Positions 7,876 to 17,108 of a DNA stretch of 64,000 bases are shown here, one piece after another. How positions within the stretch are numbered: position 1 is the first letter of the stretch; every line of letters begins with the position of its first letter. The DNA lies in the NCBI RefSeq assembly GCF_003001675.1, contig NZ_PVYW01000001.1, positions 248,001-312,000 of the forward strand. The letters run 5' to 3'. Source of the DNA: Cohnella sp. SGD-V74 (lineage in GTDB: Bacteria; Bacillota; Bacilli; Paenibacillales; Paenibacillaceae). The notes beneath the pieces were generated by a model. That model worked only from the letters and a program-made list of their open reading frames with translations. It did not search any database and was not told the origin of the DNA. A program made the position numbers and the translations under genes.

Positions 7876-10265
7876 CGCTTTTCCCTCCTCGACTTGCGGA
7901 GATTGATCAGCGTATAGACGCCTATGCCCGCGGTAAACAGAACGACGCTCTCCAGCATCGTATCGAAAGCGCGAAAGTCGACGAGAATCGAGTTGACCAT
8001 ATTGCGGGCTCCCGAAAGCTCATACGAATTCAGGAAGAAGTGCGAAATCGGCTTGAACGGATTCGTGCTTTGCGCCGAAATTCCGATCAGGGTAAACACC
8101 GTCCCGACGCCGATGGAGATGAGCAGGTTGGACACCTTCACGCGAATTCGGACGACTTCCGTCTTCAGCTTCGGAAGGAAGTAGAAGCACAGCAGGAACA
8201 GAGCGGTCGTGATCGTCTCCACGACGAGCTGCGTAAGAGCCAGATCCGGCGCCCGGAAAATGACGAACAGCAGCGATACCAGATAACCTACCGCGCCCAC
8301 CCCGATGATCGACGTCAGCCTGGAGTTGACGAACAGGACAAATCCGGAAGATACTGCGATGGATACGGCCAGCAGGTACTCGTGCCATTCGATGACCGCG
8401 TTGGTGGACGGGTCGATGGCGAACGCCCGCTGAAGCAGGAACGAGCCCCCGACGACGATGATGACGAACGTGAAAATGTAACTGAGATAGCTGTGAAGAA
8501 AACCGTTCATATAGAAGTTCGTAACCCGGGCGGACAGCCGCTCCGCTCCCGTTAATCCCTTGTCGTACATATGGTTGAAATCGAACTTGCGCGGCAGGTT
8601 GTAGTAGATGTCCGACCACTTCTTGTACGTCTTGTACAGCAGCGACCCCATCACGACGATGCCGACGGTCATGAACAGCTCGGTATTGAAACCGTGCCAA
8701 GGTTTGATATCGACTTCGAAAACTTCTCCCGGCTGCAGCAGGCTCGGCAAGACGGAGCGCATCGCCGGCTCCAGAAGGGTGTAGGAAATCAGATTCGGGA
8801 AGAAGAAGATCACGAGCACGAGAGTCGCCAGCACGATCGGAGAAACCAGCATGCCGGCAGGCGCTTCGTGCGGCTTCTTGTCCAGACGCTCCGGACGGTA
8901 GGTGCCCGTAAACGTCTTGAACACGAACACGAGGCAGTACACGAAAGTAAATACGCTGGCGAGCCAGGCGACGATCGGCAGCAATACGACCCATTGATCG
9001 ATATGCTGGTAGGCGGTAAGCACGCCTGTGAAGAACATTTCCTTGCTCAGGAAGCCGCTGAACGGCGGAAGACCCGCCATCGACAGGCCGCCGATGATGG
9101 TCAAGGAGAACGACACCGGCATGAGGCTCAGCAGACCGCCAAGCTTGCGGATATCGCGGGTTCCCGTCTCGTGGTCCAATATGCCGACGACCATGAAGAG
9201 GGAGCCTTTGAAGATGGAGTGATTAAACAGATGGAAGACGGCCGCCAAGATGGCGCCCGAGAACAGCATCGCCTGCGCTTCGTAATTCGTATGCAGCGCG
9301 AGCGATCCGATGCCCAGGAGCGACATGATCAGACCGAGCTGGCTGATCGTCGAGTAAGCCAGCAGCGCCTTCAAGTCGAACTGCCGGATCGCCATGAACG
9401 CGCCCCAGAACAAGGTTACGATCCCGATGATCGTAATGATCCAGAACCAGCTCATATGTCCTCCGAACACCGGGGTCATGCGCGCGACCAGGTACACTCC
9501 CGCTTTGACCATCGTCGCGGAGTGCAAATACGCGCTGATCGGCGTGGGAGCTTCCATCGCGTCCGGAAGCCAGATATGGAACGGAAATTGAGCGGATTTC
9601 GTAAACGCGCCGAGCAGCACCAGCAGCATCGCCGGAATGAACAGCGAATCGTTCACGATGACTTCCTTCATGGCGACGATCTCGCGAATGCTGAACGTCC
9701 CCGCCGCCGAACCCAGCATCAGGAAGCCGAGCAGCATGGCGAATCCGCCCGTCACGGTGATCAGCATCGCCTTTTGCGCGCCGTAGCGGGATCTTTTTCT
9801 CTGGAACCAATAAGCGATAAGCAGGAAAGACGAGACGCTCGTCGCCTCCCAGAACACATACAGCACCATGAGATTGTCGGACAATACGATTCCGAGCATC
9901 GCTCCCATAAATACGAGCAAATAGATATAAAAATTATGTAACGCTTCGCGCTCTTTGGACATGTAATATATGGAGTATACAATGACCAAAAATCCGATGC
10001 CGGTAATGATGAGAGCGAACAGCATCGATAGTCCGTCCAGGTGCAGATCGAAGCGGATGCCTAACGAGGGAATCCAGGATAAGGATTGGAACAAGGGGGC
10101 CGAGCCTGAACGAAGCGGAAATTGGGCGGCAAAATAAACAAACAGCAGCAACGGAACGATAAGGACGAACCAGCCCGTATGAACGCGGGGCAGCTTCTTG
10201 AAAAATAGAGGCACGAAGACGGTGTACAGAAAAGGAAGCAGCACAGCAAAATGCAACAGCGACAA
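7872..10265 (-). CDS. mrpA: Na+/H+ antiporter subunit MrpA
   Basis: 797-residue largest Mrp subunit, close to the B. subtilis length. The N-terminal two thirds are NuoL-like (LWEATSVSSFLLI-type helix near residue 130; FPFHIWLPDAMEAPTPISAY near 225; GLPPFSGFLSKEMFF near 395). The C-terminal part carries the MrpA-specific domain related to MrpB. The complex gives Na+ and alkali tolerance at the cytoplasmic membrane. The start is a TTG at 10265, chosen because a perfect AGGAGG lies 7 nt upstream (10273-10278). It is the first gene of the operon. Confidence 0.95.
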   Translation of the reverse strand: MSLLHFAVLLPFLYTVFVPLFFKKLPRVHTGWFVLIVPLLLFVYFAAQFPLRSGSAPLFQSLSWIPSLGIRFDLHLDGLSMLFALIITGIGFLVIVYSIYYMSKEREALHNFYIYLLVFMGAMLGIVLSDNLMVLYVFWEATSVSSFLLIAYWFQRKRSRYGAQKAMLITVTGGFAMLLGFLMLGSAAGTFSIREIVAMKEVIVNDSLFIPAMLLVLLGAFTKSAQFPFHIWLPDAMEAPTPISAYLHSATMVKAGVYLVARMTPVFGGHMSWFWIITIIGIVTLFWGAFMAIRQFDLKALLAYSTISQLGLIMSLLGIGSLALHTNYEAQAMLFSGAILAAVFHLFNHSIFKGSLFMVVGILDHETGTRDIRKLGGLLSLMPVSFSLTIIGGLSMAGLPPFSGFLSKEMFFTGVLTAYQHIDQWVVLLPIVAWLASVFTFVYCLVFVFKTFTGTYRPERLDKKPHEAPAGMLVSPIVLATLVLVIFFFPNLISYTLLEPAMRSVLPSLLQPGEVFEVDIKPWHGFNTELFMTVGIVVMGSLLYKTYKKWSDIYYNLPRKFDFNHMYDKGLTGAERLSARVTNFYMNGFLHSYLSYIFTFVIIVVGGSFLLQRAFAIDPSTNAVIEWHEYLLAVSIAVSSGFVLFVNSRLTSIIGVGAVGYLVSLLFVIFRAPDLALTQLVVETITTALFLLCFYFLPKLKTEVVRIRVKVSNLLISIGVGTVFTLIGISAQSTNPFKPISHFFLNSYELSGARNMVNSILVDFRAFDTMLESVVLFTAGIGVYTLINLRKSRREKR

Positions 10266-10409
10266 CTTGGAACCTCCTACTTGTACTGTGATTTATGCAG
10301 ACTGCTCACGGAAACGCATGGCCGATCGGAAGAACCGGACGGGTCCCCTGAGCAATTTGTCTTATTATCCTCCCGATTTCATGATTGATTCACAGAAATA
10401 CGGCTATCC

Positions 10410-10437
10410 TAGTAACAGTGACTGTAATAGTAACAGT
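10410..10437. promoter_or_regulatory. Candidate operator: direct repeats between mrpA and the USP gene
   Basis: TAGTAACAGT occurs at 10410-10419 and again at 10428-10437, an 18-bp period, with the small palindrome ACAGTGACTGT inside. It lies in the divergent intergenic region (10266-10557), just upstream of the plus-strand -35. The regulator is unknown. Confidence 0.4.
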
Positions 10438-10451
10438 ATACACTAAACGCA

Positions 10452-10480
10452 TTGACAGAACCAAACAAAAAATGTACGCT
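10452..10480 (+). promoter_or_regulatory. Candidate promoter of the USP-domain gene
   Basis: TTGACA at 10452-10457, a 17-nt spacer, then TACGCT. The -35 is perfect and the -10 weak, which suggests an activator or an alternative -10. Confidence 0.45.
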
Positions 10481-10557
10481 GTATTCAATGTCCGGATGCG
10501 ACTCGACGTTCTGGATATCACCCGGCATTAAAAGTTCAGACGAGGTGAATCGTTAAA

Positions 10558-11232
10558 TTGAAGAACGGAAGAATGGATGAGAGCATACTCGTATGCGTCT
10601 ATTACGGCCCCAATGGAGAGCGATTGATTCGCAGAGGCGGTAAGCTTGCCAATATGCTGGACTGCCCTCTCTACGTGCTGACCATAGATCCGCTTCCAGA
10701 AGACGAGCTGGATATCGAGAAAATTCATTTTATCGAACAATGGAAAAAGCTAGCAAGCGAGCACGGCGCCGAACAATTCATCGTAAAATACAACGAGTCC
10801 CGACCGGTAGCCAAAGTCATCGGCGAAGTGGCCAGGAAAAACAATATTACGCAGCTCATCATCGGACAAACCGCCCAGAGCCGCTGGAAAGAGATTACCA
10901 AAGGATCTCTGATCAACGTATTGCTTAACGAGGTTCCTTTCGTCGATCTTCATATCATCTCCGTCTCGAGAGAACTCGCGAACCAGGACGGCTTTTTCGA
11001 GAAAGGCATTCGCGCCTATCTCAAGGAAGACCGCGAAGGATACAGGCTCTGCTTCAATCATACCCAGAGCGACGTTTACGAAGGCATCTTCTTCAAGGAA
11101 GTCGGCACCGACTTCAACAACGGCGTATTCAAGTTCATGATGAACAATTGCATGATCGAAGTGCAAGTCGTGGACGACTACGTCAAAGACTTCGAGAAAC
11201 AGACCACGTCCCATGCCGGCGTGAAGGAATAA
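10558..11232 (+). CDS. KdpD-type universal stress domain protein
   Basis: 224 aa. The first ~135 residues resemble the USP domain found in the sensor kinase KdpD: ILVCVYYGPNGERLIRRGGK at the N-terminus and the nucleotide-binding-like TQLIIGQTAQSRWKEITKGS near residue 103. There is no membrane, kinase or DNA-binding domain. The remaining ~90 residues are an unrecognised acidic domain. A TTG start at 10558 is preferred because GAGGTGA lies 10 nt upstream; the next ATG (10573) lacks a site. It is divergent from mrpA, so it may sense a nucleotide or ionic signal and influence ion transport, but that is inference. Confidence 0.75.
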   Translation: MKNGRMDESILVCVYYGPNGERLIRRGGKLANMLDCPLYVLTIDPLPEDELDIEKIHFIEQWKKLASEHGAEQFIVKYNESRPVAKVIGEVARKNNITQLIIGQTAQSRWKEITKGSLINVLLNEVPFVDLHIISVSRELANQDGFFEKGIRAYLKEDREGYRLCFNHTQSDVYEGIFFKEVGTDFNNGVFKFMMNNCMIEVQVVDDYVKDFEKQTTSHAGVKE

Positions 11233-11235
11233 AAA

Positions 11236-11274
11236 AAAGGCCTTGTTCTCTCCGGGAGAACAAGGCCTTTTTTG
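11236..11274 (+). terminator. Strong terminator after the USP gene
   Basis: GGCCTTGTTCTC and GAGAACAAGGCC form a perfect 12-bp stem with a short loop. It is followed by a T-run on the plus strand and preceded by an A-run, so it could also serve the minus-strand gene that follows. Confidence 0.92.
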
Positions 11275-11287
11275 CTTGCTTGCGCGA

Positions 11288-11509
11288 TTACGAAATATTC
11301 ATGTACCATTTCGTGCCGTCGTCGTATTTGAAAATCGCCGCGTCCGACCACAGCTCGATATAGCTGACGTGCTTCCAGCGGCGACGAAACTCCAGATCGT
11401 CGGCCATCGCCCGCATGCGCGTATTAAAACGGCTGCGGCTGCTCGACGTCTTTGCCCGATTCTCGAGCGGAACCGCCCGTTTGCCGAACAGGATCACTTC
11501 GTGCACCAT
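11288..11509 (-). CDS. Hypothetical small protein, 73 aa
   Basis: I do not recognise this gene. It is a basic, soluble protein rich in Arg in the middle and ending in the aromatic stretch DDGTKWYMNIS. GGGAGGG sits 6 nt before the ATG at 11509, making this the best start; a TTG two codons upstream is also in frame. It lies alone between two terminator-like regions with rlmI-type gene downstream in the same orientation system. Small size keeps confidence moderate. Confidence 0.55.
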   Translation of the reverse strand: MVHEVILFGKRAVPLENRAKTSSSRSRFNTRMRAMADDLEFRRRWKHVSYIELWSDAAIFKYDDGTKWYMNIS

Positions 11510-11643
11510 GCTCAACCCTCCCGTTTCCTTGCCTCTGACACCATCATAAAACAGAGGCGTTAGGAATGTTCCCGAAACGGCTTGAGTTCATCCGGCAGTT
11601 TGCTAACATTTCCTTAACAATTCCGCAGGGGCGGCGGCAAGCT

Positions 11644-13035
11644 TTACAGCTCCTTGCGGCTGCGAACCTCGAAAATGCCGAACTTCAAATAATTGCCCTC
11701 ATCCACCCCGGCGAGCTGCGGATGATCTTTGCCGGCCCCTCTCCACTCGACGCGACGAATGATTTTCCCCGCATCCTTGGCCGCCTCCTGGATCGTCTCC
11801 ATGAACAGGTCGGGCCGGACGTGGTAGGAACAGCTGGCGGTGACCAGGTAGCCGCCTTCGTTCAGCAGCTTCATCGCATGCAGATTAATGTCTTTGTACC
11901 CGCGGCATGCGGCTTCGACCGCGCGCTTCGTCTTCGCGAAAGCCGGAGGATCGAGGATGATGACGTCCCACGTCCGCCCTTCCGAGACGAGCGGCTTGGA
12001 CGTATCCACCTTCACACCGGCCGCCTTGGCGTTCGCCCTGGCTTGCCGCTCGTCGCGGCCTGCGACTTGCTGGCGCAAATATTCGAAGGCGTCGGCCGCG
12101 ACGAACTCCACGCGATCGGAGAAGCCGTTGATCTCGACGTTGTGGCGGGCGGTCTGCAGCGCATGCTCCGAAATATCGAGGCAGGTCACCTTCTTCGCTC
12201 CGTAAGCGCACGCATGCAGCGTGAAGCTGCCCGTATGCGCGAAGCATTCCAACACCGTCGCGCCGTCCCAATACGGGAACGTGACGATATTGCCTTTCTC
12301 GTTCACCGGTTGCAGGCTTTTGACGCCGTCCTCGGACTCCGTCTCGGCCAGCTTGATGCCGCTGCGCGCGCCCCAGCCGAGCATAAGCGGCTTGACGGAC
12401 GCCCGGTTTTCCCGTTGATCGAAGAAATAACCGGTTTTCTGGCCCTCTTCGATGTCCACCTGGACGCGAAGCCCGTTTTCCTCGATCTCCACGTGTCTCG
12501 GGCAGTCCCCGTACAGCACGCCCTTCCTTTCTTCCAGTCCCTCCAGTGTTCGTACTCCGACGTCGCTGCGCTCGTACACGCCTTGCGGCTTGAACACGTC
12601 GATCAGCGCGGGCAGCCACGCCTCCTTCGCCGTCTCCATGCCGAGCGACAGCACCTGAACGACCAGCACGCCGCCGAAGCGGTCCACGACGAGCCCGGGC
12701 AGGAAATCCGCCTCGCCGTACACGAGACGGCAGGATTGCTCCGCTCCGACGAAACGCCGGCGATGGGCAAGAGCGCGTTCGAACCTGTTCCGGAAAAACG
12801 CCTCGTCCATCCGCTCCAACGAACCGTAAGCGACCAGCCGAACCGTAATTTGCGATGCGGGGTTCCAGTAGCCGGTGCCGAGCAGCTGCCCGCGGTGATC
12901 CTTCACTTCCACCAGCTGTCCGGGCGTCGGCTCCCCTTCCGTCTTGGCGATCTCGTTCGCGTAAATCCACGGATGTCCCTCTTCCAGACGGGGCCTCCTG
13001 CTTTTATTTAACCATACTGACGCTTGACTACTCAT
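11644..13035 (-). CDS. rlmI: Class I SAM-dependent 23S rRNA methyltransferase, RlmI family
   Basis: 463 aa. An N-terminal PUA-like RNA-binding domain (about residues 5-85, with RPRLEEGHPWIYANEI) precedes a Rossmann methyltransferase. Motifs visible are VLECFAHTGSFTLHA (SAM binding, near 255), IILDPPAFAKTKRAVE (near 370) and the catalytic-type cysteine in LVTASCSYHV. Family members methylate C5 of a cytosine in 23S rRNA. This protein is longer than E. coli RlmI because of an insertion of about 45 residues after the SAM motif region (around 330-355). Assignment to the exact target base is by family only. Confidence 0.85.
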   Translation of the reverse strand: MSSQASVWLNKSRRPRLEEGHPWIYANEIAKTEGEPTPGQLVEVKDHRGQLLGTGYWNPASQITVRLVAYGSLERMDEAFFRNRFERALAHRRRFVGAEQSCRLVYGEADFLPGLVVDRFGGVLVVQVLSLGMETAKEAWLPALIDVFKPQGVYERSDVGVRTLEGLEERKGVLYGDCPRHVEIEENGLRVQVDIEEGQKTGYFFDQRENRASVKPLMLGWGARSGIKLAETESEDGVKSLQPVNEKGNIVTFPYWDGATVLECFAHTGSFTLHACAYGAKKVTCLDISEHALQTARHNVEINGFSDRVEFVAADAFEYLRQQVAGRDERQARANAKAAGVKVDTSKPLVSEGRTWDVIILDPPAFAKTKRAVEAACRGYKDINLHAMKLLNEGGYLVTASCSYHVRPDLFMETIQEAAKDAGKIIRRVEWRGAGKDHPQLAGVDEGNYLKFGIFEVRSRKEL

Positions 13036-13105
13036 TGGCCAACCACTCCTTGTCCGATCATAAACTTGTCCTCTTGCCGCATAGGGTTAATGGGAGGTGC
13101 GTAAC

Positions 13106-14086
13106 ATGTTTGCTCAACTGATCGTCCCGTCTTTGCTCGGGTTCGCGTTATTGCTGTCTGGCATGAAGGTTATGGAAGCTTCATTGGAGCGGTGGGCGGG
13201 CCACCGGCTCGTCTCCTGGGTATCCAGGTCCACCTCGACGCCGCTTAGAGGCTTCGCCGTAGGCACCGTCGCATCCGCGCTCTTGCAGAGCAGCACTGCC
13301 GTCACCGTACTCACCATCGGGTTCGTCAACGCGGGCTGGCTTACCCTTGCCCGCAGCTTCGGCATCATCCTCGGCACGAACGTCGGCACCTGTTTTACGA
13401 CCGAGCTCATGAGCCTTCAGCTCCATAAATACGGCATTTACTTCCTGGCCTTCGGCGCCGCCGGCTGGATCGTCTCCTTCGCGGCCAACGAAATGCGGGA
13501 CGCCTCTTCCGCTCCTCGCCGCATCGTGGGCCTGCGCTACGTGTCCGTTGCGGCAGGCGGCTTCGGATTGCTGCTGGTCGGCTTTAAACTGCTGCAAAGC
13601 ATCGGGCCGGCTCTGCGGGACAACGGCTATTTCGAAGCTTTGATGCGCCATACGTACGACAATCTGATGTGGGGCGTCCTCGGCGGAGCCGTCATTACGG
13701 CGCTCGTCCATTCCAGCTCGGCGGTCATCGCCATGTGCATGGGGCTAGCGGCCGCCGGAGCGATCTCTCCCGAAGCCGGCATCGCCATCGTGCTCGGCGC
13801 CAACGTCGGCACCTGCTTCACCGGGCTTGTCGCTTCGCTCGGCGGAGGCCCCGGCGGCCGCTTCGTCGCCTTGTCGCAGCTTGCGCTTAACGTCGGCGGC
13901 GCCGCCCTGTTTTATCCGCTCATCGGCGCGCTTCACGGCGCGGCCGCCTGGATCGCTCCCGGAGATCCGTCCGCCCAGATCGCTCACGCCCAGACGATCT
14001 TTAACGTGCTATGTTCCATGATCGCCCTGCCGCTTGCTTACTTGCCCATCTGGAGACGCGGGGCTTCCGACCCGACTTCCGCTTAG
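13106..14086 (+). CDS. Na+/phosphate cotransporter family protein
   Basis: 326-residue NptA/PhoU-less Na/Pi cotransporter. Two inverted repeats carry the family QSS motifs: LLQSSTAVTVLTIG near residue 55 and HSSSAVIAMCMG near 200, each followed by G(T/A)NVGTCFT. About eight membrane helices are predicted. Expected to couple Na+ entry to phosphate uptake at the cytoplasmic membrane. GGGAGG at 13092-13097 lies 8 nt before the ATG at 13106, which I chose over an upstream in-frame GTG. The C-terminal PhoU-like domain of some homologues is absent. Confidence 0.88.
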   Translation: MFAQLIVPSLLGFALLLSGMKVMEASLERWAGHRLVSWVSRSTSTPLRGFAVGTVASALLQSSTAVTVLTIGFVNAGWLTLARSFGIILGTNVGTCFTTELMSLQLHKYGIYFLAFGAAGWIVSFAANEMRDASSAPRRIVGLRYVSVAAGGFGLLLVGFKLLQSIGPALRDNGYFEALMRHTYDNLMWGVLGGAVITALVHSSSAVIAMCMGLAAAGAISPEAGIAIVLGANVGTCFTGLVASLGGGPGGRFVALSQLALNVGGAALFYPLIGALHGAAAWIAPGDPSAQIAHAQTIFNVLCSMIALPLAYLPIWRRGASDPTSA

Positions 14087-14160
14087 GCGAGGAAGTCCCT
14101 GAATTACTCCTTCTCCGTCGTCCGCCCCTTCTCCTCTCCGTTTTCTCTCTTATGTATGCG

Positions 14161-14221
14161 AAAAAAAGATTTCACCGCAAGGCGGAAGCCGGCACGCCCG
14201 CCTGCCCTACGGTGAAATCTT
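14161..14221 (-). terminator. Terminator of mtaB
   Basis: On the minus strand GATTTCACCG and CGGTGAAATC form a 10-bp stem with a GC-rich interior, followed by a U-run (A-run at 14160-14167 on the plus strand). Confidence 0.8.
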
Positions 14222-14236
14222 CGGTTCCGACTTCGA

Positions 14237-15583
14237 TTAAGCTTGCATAGCCACCGGCCTGGAGCCGGAGTCCAGCACTTCGAGCAGCTCGCCGCGGCAT
14301 TCGTTCACGCCGGATTCCGTAACCCGAACGCGGCACAGCTTGCCGATGAGGGACGAATCTCCCGCGAACTCGACTTGCAAATAGTTGTCCGTATAGCCGG
14401 AGATCGTGCCGTTGTTGTCGCCTTTGGCGTTCCGCTCCGGAATAACCTCGAGCACCTTGCCGACCCACTCGCGGCCGTACTCGGCCTGCATGCGCTCAGA
14501 CAAATCGATCAATTGGTGAACGCGTTCGTGCTTCTCGTCCTCGTCGACCTGATCGTCCATGCGCGCGGCCGGCGTTCCCGTCCGCTTCGAATACGGGAAT
14601 ACGTGCATTTCCGCGAACTTCATCTGTTCCATGAACCGGAAGCCGTTCTCGAATTGCTCCCGGGTCTCCCCCGGGAAGCCTACGATCACGTCGGTCGTGA
14701 TGGCGACGCCCGGCATCGCTTTCTGGATCAGGCGGATTTTCTCGGCGTACTCGGCTGTCGTATATTTGCGGCGCATTCTTTTCAGAATTTCGTCGTCGCC
14801 AGCCTGCAGCGGGATATGCAGGTGACGGCACATTTTGCGCGAGCTGTTCAGAATGGCGATCATCTTCTCGTCGATCTGGCTCGCTTCGATCGAGCTGATG
14901 CGAATGCGCTCCAGACCGTCGATCTTGTCGAGATCAGCGAGCAGATTGGCCAGACGGTAGTTCTCCAGATCGTCTCCGTAGCCGCCGGTGTGAATGCCGG
15001 TCAGGACGACTTCCTTGTAGCCCGCGGCGACAAGCTGGCGCGCCTGCTCCAGCACGCTGTCCGGCTTGCGGCTGCGGGACAGGCCGCGGGACCACGGAAT
15101 GATGCAGAACGTGCAGAAGTTGTTGCAGCCTTCCTGGATTTTCAGGAACGCGCGCGTCTTCTCCGTAAAGCTCGGCACGTCCAGCTCCTCGAACTCCCGC
15201 GTCTTCATAATGTTGCGAACGGCGTTCACCGGCTTGCGATCGTTCTGAATGTCCGAGATGAACGTCATCAGCTTCTCGCGATCCTGCGTCCCGATGACGA
15301 GATCTACGCCCGGAATCGCCATGATTTCCGCAGGGGAAGTCTGGGCGTAGCAGCCCGTTACCGCGATGACGGCGTCCGGATTGCGGCGCACGGCGCGGCG
15401 AATAATTTGGCGGCTCTTCTTGTCCCCCGTGTTCGTCACCGTACACGTATTGATCAAGTAGACGTCCGCCGTCTGCTCGAAGTCGACCTGCTCGTACCCT
15501 TCGTTCTTGAACAGCTGCCAGATCGCTTCGGTATCGTAAAAGTTGACTTTGCAGCCAAGGGTGTAAAATGCCACGCTAGGCAT
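14237..15583 (-). CDS. mtaB: tRNA t6A37 methylthiotransferase MtaB
   Basis: 448-residue radical-SAM enzyme that converts N6-threonylcarbamoyladenosine at tRNA position 37 to its 2-methylthio form. Domains in order: N-terminal MTTase domain with LGCKVNFYDTE (residues 8-18), radical SAM domain with CNNFCTFCIIPWSRG near residue 152, and a C-terminal TRAM domain. The three cysteines of the auxiliary cluster (C11, about C47, C81) are present. The start overlaps the rsmE stop by 8 nt. This is the yqeV position of the B. subtilis dnaK region. Confidence 0.95.
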   Translation of the reverse strand: MPSVAFYTLGCKVNFYDTEAIWQLFKNEGYEQVDFEQTADVYLINTCTVTNTGDKKSRQIIRRAVRRNPDAVIAVTGCYAQTSPAEIMAIPGVDLVIGTQDREKLMTFISDIQNDRKPVNAVRNIMKTREFEELDVPSFTEKTRAFLKIQEGCNNFCTFCIIPWSRGLSRSRKPDSVLEQARQLVAAGYKEVVLTGIHTGGYGDDLENYRLANLLADLDKIDGLERIRISSIEASQIDEKMIAILNSSRKMCRHLHIPLQAGDDEILKRMRRKYTTAEYAEKIRLIQKAMPGVAITTDVIVGFPGETREQFENGFRFMEQMKFAEMHVFPYSKRTGTPAARMDDQVDEDEKHERVHQLIDLSERMQAEYGREWVGKVLEVIPERNAKGDNNGTISGYTDNYLQVEFAGDSSLIGKLCRVRVTESGVNECRGELLEVLDSGSRPVAMQA

Positions 15584-16361
15584 CGTTGTTTCCTCCTAAC
15601 TCTCCGGACTCGTAAGCGAGGCAGGCCAGCGCGTACAGCGCCGCCGTCTCCGTCCGCAATATTCTTCTGCCCAGACCGACCGGTTTGGCTCCGGCGGCAA
15701 GCGCCGCTTCCGCCTCCTCCGGGGCGAAGCCGCCCTCGGGACCGACGACGACGAGCACGCTGGGCGACGCCGGATTACCCGGTTCTCGCTCCCGCCGGAA
15801 AGCAATCAGCGCATCCTTCAAGCCGATGCCGGAACGGCCTTCTTCCTCGTAGCAGAGCAGCACCAGGTCATACTCGGCGAACTTCTGCAGCAGAACCTTC
15901 CACGAGCTGACCGCCTCGATCCGCGGCACGACGCTGCGATGGCTCTGCTCCGCCGCTTCCTTGGCGATTTTCCGCCAACGCTCGATTCGCTTGGCCTCCT
16001 TGCGCTCGTCGTACTGCACAACGGTGCGCCGGGACAAGAACGGCAAGAAAGCAGCCGCCCCAGCTTCGGTTCCCTTCTGGATGACCGTCTCCAGCTTGTC
16101 TCCCTTCGGCAAGCTCTGGGCGACGTCAACCTTCCAGCTCATCTCCGCGGACACGGCCAGCTCTTCGATAATATCCGCTTGCACTTTATGTTTATCCACC
16201 GACGCAATCCGCGCCACGACATCGCGTCCGCTTCCGTTGCAGGCTACGAAACGGTCTCCCGGCTTCGCCCGCATAACGGCCGCCGCATGGCGCGCGTCGT
16301 CGCCTTCCAGCGTGACGGACCGTTCGTCCATCTGCGCCTCCGGCACGAAATAACGCTGCAT
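15576..16361 (-). CDS. rsmE: 16S rRNA (uracil1498-N3)-methyltransferase RsmE
   Basis: 261 aa. MQRYFVPEAQ opens an RNA-binding PUA-like domain, followed by a SPOUT fold ending in VVVGPEGGFAPEEAE and LGRRILRTETA, the knotted SAM site. It modifies U1498 of 16S rRNA. The open frame extends 23 codons further upstream, but the ATG at 16361 fits the family N-terminus and has GGGAGG/GAGGCGGA just before it. It corresponds to B. subtilis yqeU, between prmA and mtaB. Confidence 0.94.
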   Translation of the reverse strand: MQRYFVPEAQMDERSVTLEGDDARHAAAVMRAKPGDRFVACNGSGRDVVARIASVDKHKVQADIIEELAVSAEMSWKVDVAQSLPKGDKLETVIQKGTEAGAAAFLPFLSRRTVVQYDERKEAKRIERWRKIAKEAAEQSHRSVVPRIEAVSSWKVLLQKFAEYDLVLLCYEEEGRSGIGLKDALIAFRREREPGNPASPSVLVVVGPEGGFAPEEAEAALAAGAKPVGLGRRILRTETAALYALACLAYESGELGGNNDA

Positions 16362-16445
16362 TCCGCCTCTGCCTCCCGCTCGCTCCAAACTCCAACCTTC
16401 ATCATACCGCTTTCGGGCTATTTTCGCCACCGTCAGATCCAGGCA

Positions 16446-17108
16446 TTAGAACACGAGCCCGAGCAGCCACTGCATCCCTTGCACGATCGGCGATCTCAGC
16501 TGCATCAACTGCCCGATCGTCGCTTCGCGAAGCGGCGGAACAAAGACGACAATCAGGAACCCGAACGTAATCCACTGACTGTTCTCCTGAATGACCATTC
16601 TCGTCTTCAGAGGCAGGAACTCCTCCGCGATGCGATAGCCGTCAAGCGGGGGCACCGGGAGCAGATTGAACAGGAACAAGGCCAGATTGATGCTCAGCCA
16701 GTAATTCAGGAAAGTCAGTATATTGTTGAAAAAGTCCGGCGAGGCCTTATCGAAAACGTTCAACGCCCCGAGCAAATAAAAGACGAACAAAAGTAAAAAA
16801 GCAAGCAGCAAATTGCTGATCGGCCCCGCCGCCGTCACCATGATGTTCATCTGACGCGGGTTCTTGAACCTGCTTCGGCGAACCGGAACCGGCTTCGCCC
16901 AACCGAATCCGGCGATGACGAGAAACAGCATCCCGATCCAATCCAGATGGGCGATCGGATTCAAGGTCACCCGCCCTTCGCGGTAAGCCGTATCGTCCCC
17001 GAACTTCCACGCCGTCCAGGCGTGGGCGAATTCGTGCACGCTGAACGCGATCAGCATGATCAGGATGATGATCGGCAGATGCTCGATCGGAAACCAGAAA
17101 AAGTTCAC
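16446..17108 (-). CDS. Site-2 protease family (M50) membrane metalloprotease
   Basis: 220 aa. HEFAHAW at residues 25-31 is the HExxH zinc site placed in the first membrane helix. NLLPVPPLDGYRI near residue 145 supplies the third ligand (Asp) motif. About six membrane segments; no PDZ domain, so it is the short housekeeping type rather than RseP/SpoIVFB. Its ATG overlaps the prmA stop by 4 nt, so it is co-translated with prmA. It is an insertion relative to the B. subtilis prmA-rsmE-mtaB order. The substrate is unknown. Confidence 0.85.
   Translation of the reverse strand: MNFFWFPIEHLPIIILIMLIAFSVHEFAHAWTAWKFGDDTAYREGRVTLNPIAHLDWIGMLFLVIAGFGWAKPVPVRRSRFKNPRQMNIMVTAAGPISNLLLAFLLLFVFYLLGALNVFDKASPDFFNNILTFLNYWLSINLALFLFNLLPVPPLDGYRIAEEFLPLKTRMVIQENSQWITFGFLIVVFVPPLREATIGQLMQLRSPIVQGMQWLLGLVF

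Noticed and set aside
10296-10446. Open frame between mrpA and the USP gene
   Set aside because: It runs through the divergent promoter region, lacks a ribosome binding site and overlaps the direct repeats.
11603-11619. Pho-box-like pair CTAACA-N5-TTAACA
   Set aside because: Oriented toward no suitable start codon and only two repeats; likely chance.
14243-15910. 555-codon plus-strand open frame opposite mtaB and rsmE
   Set aside because: Composition matches an antisense shadow and both real genes show full family motifs.
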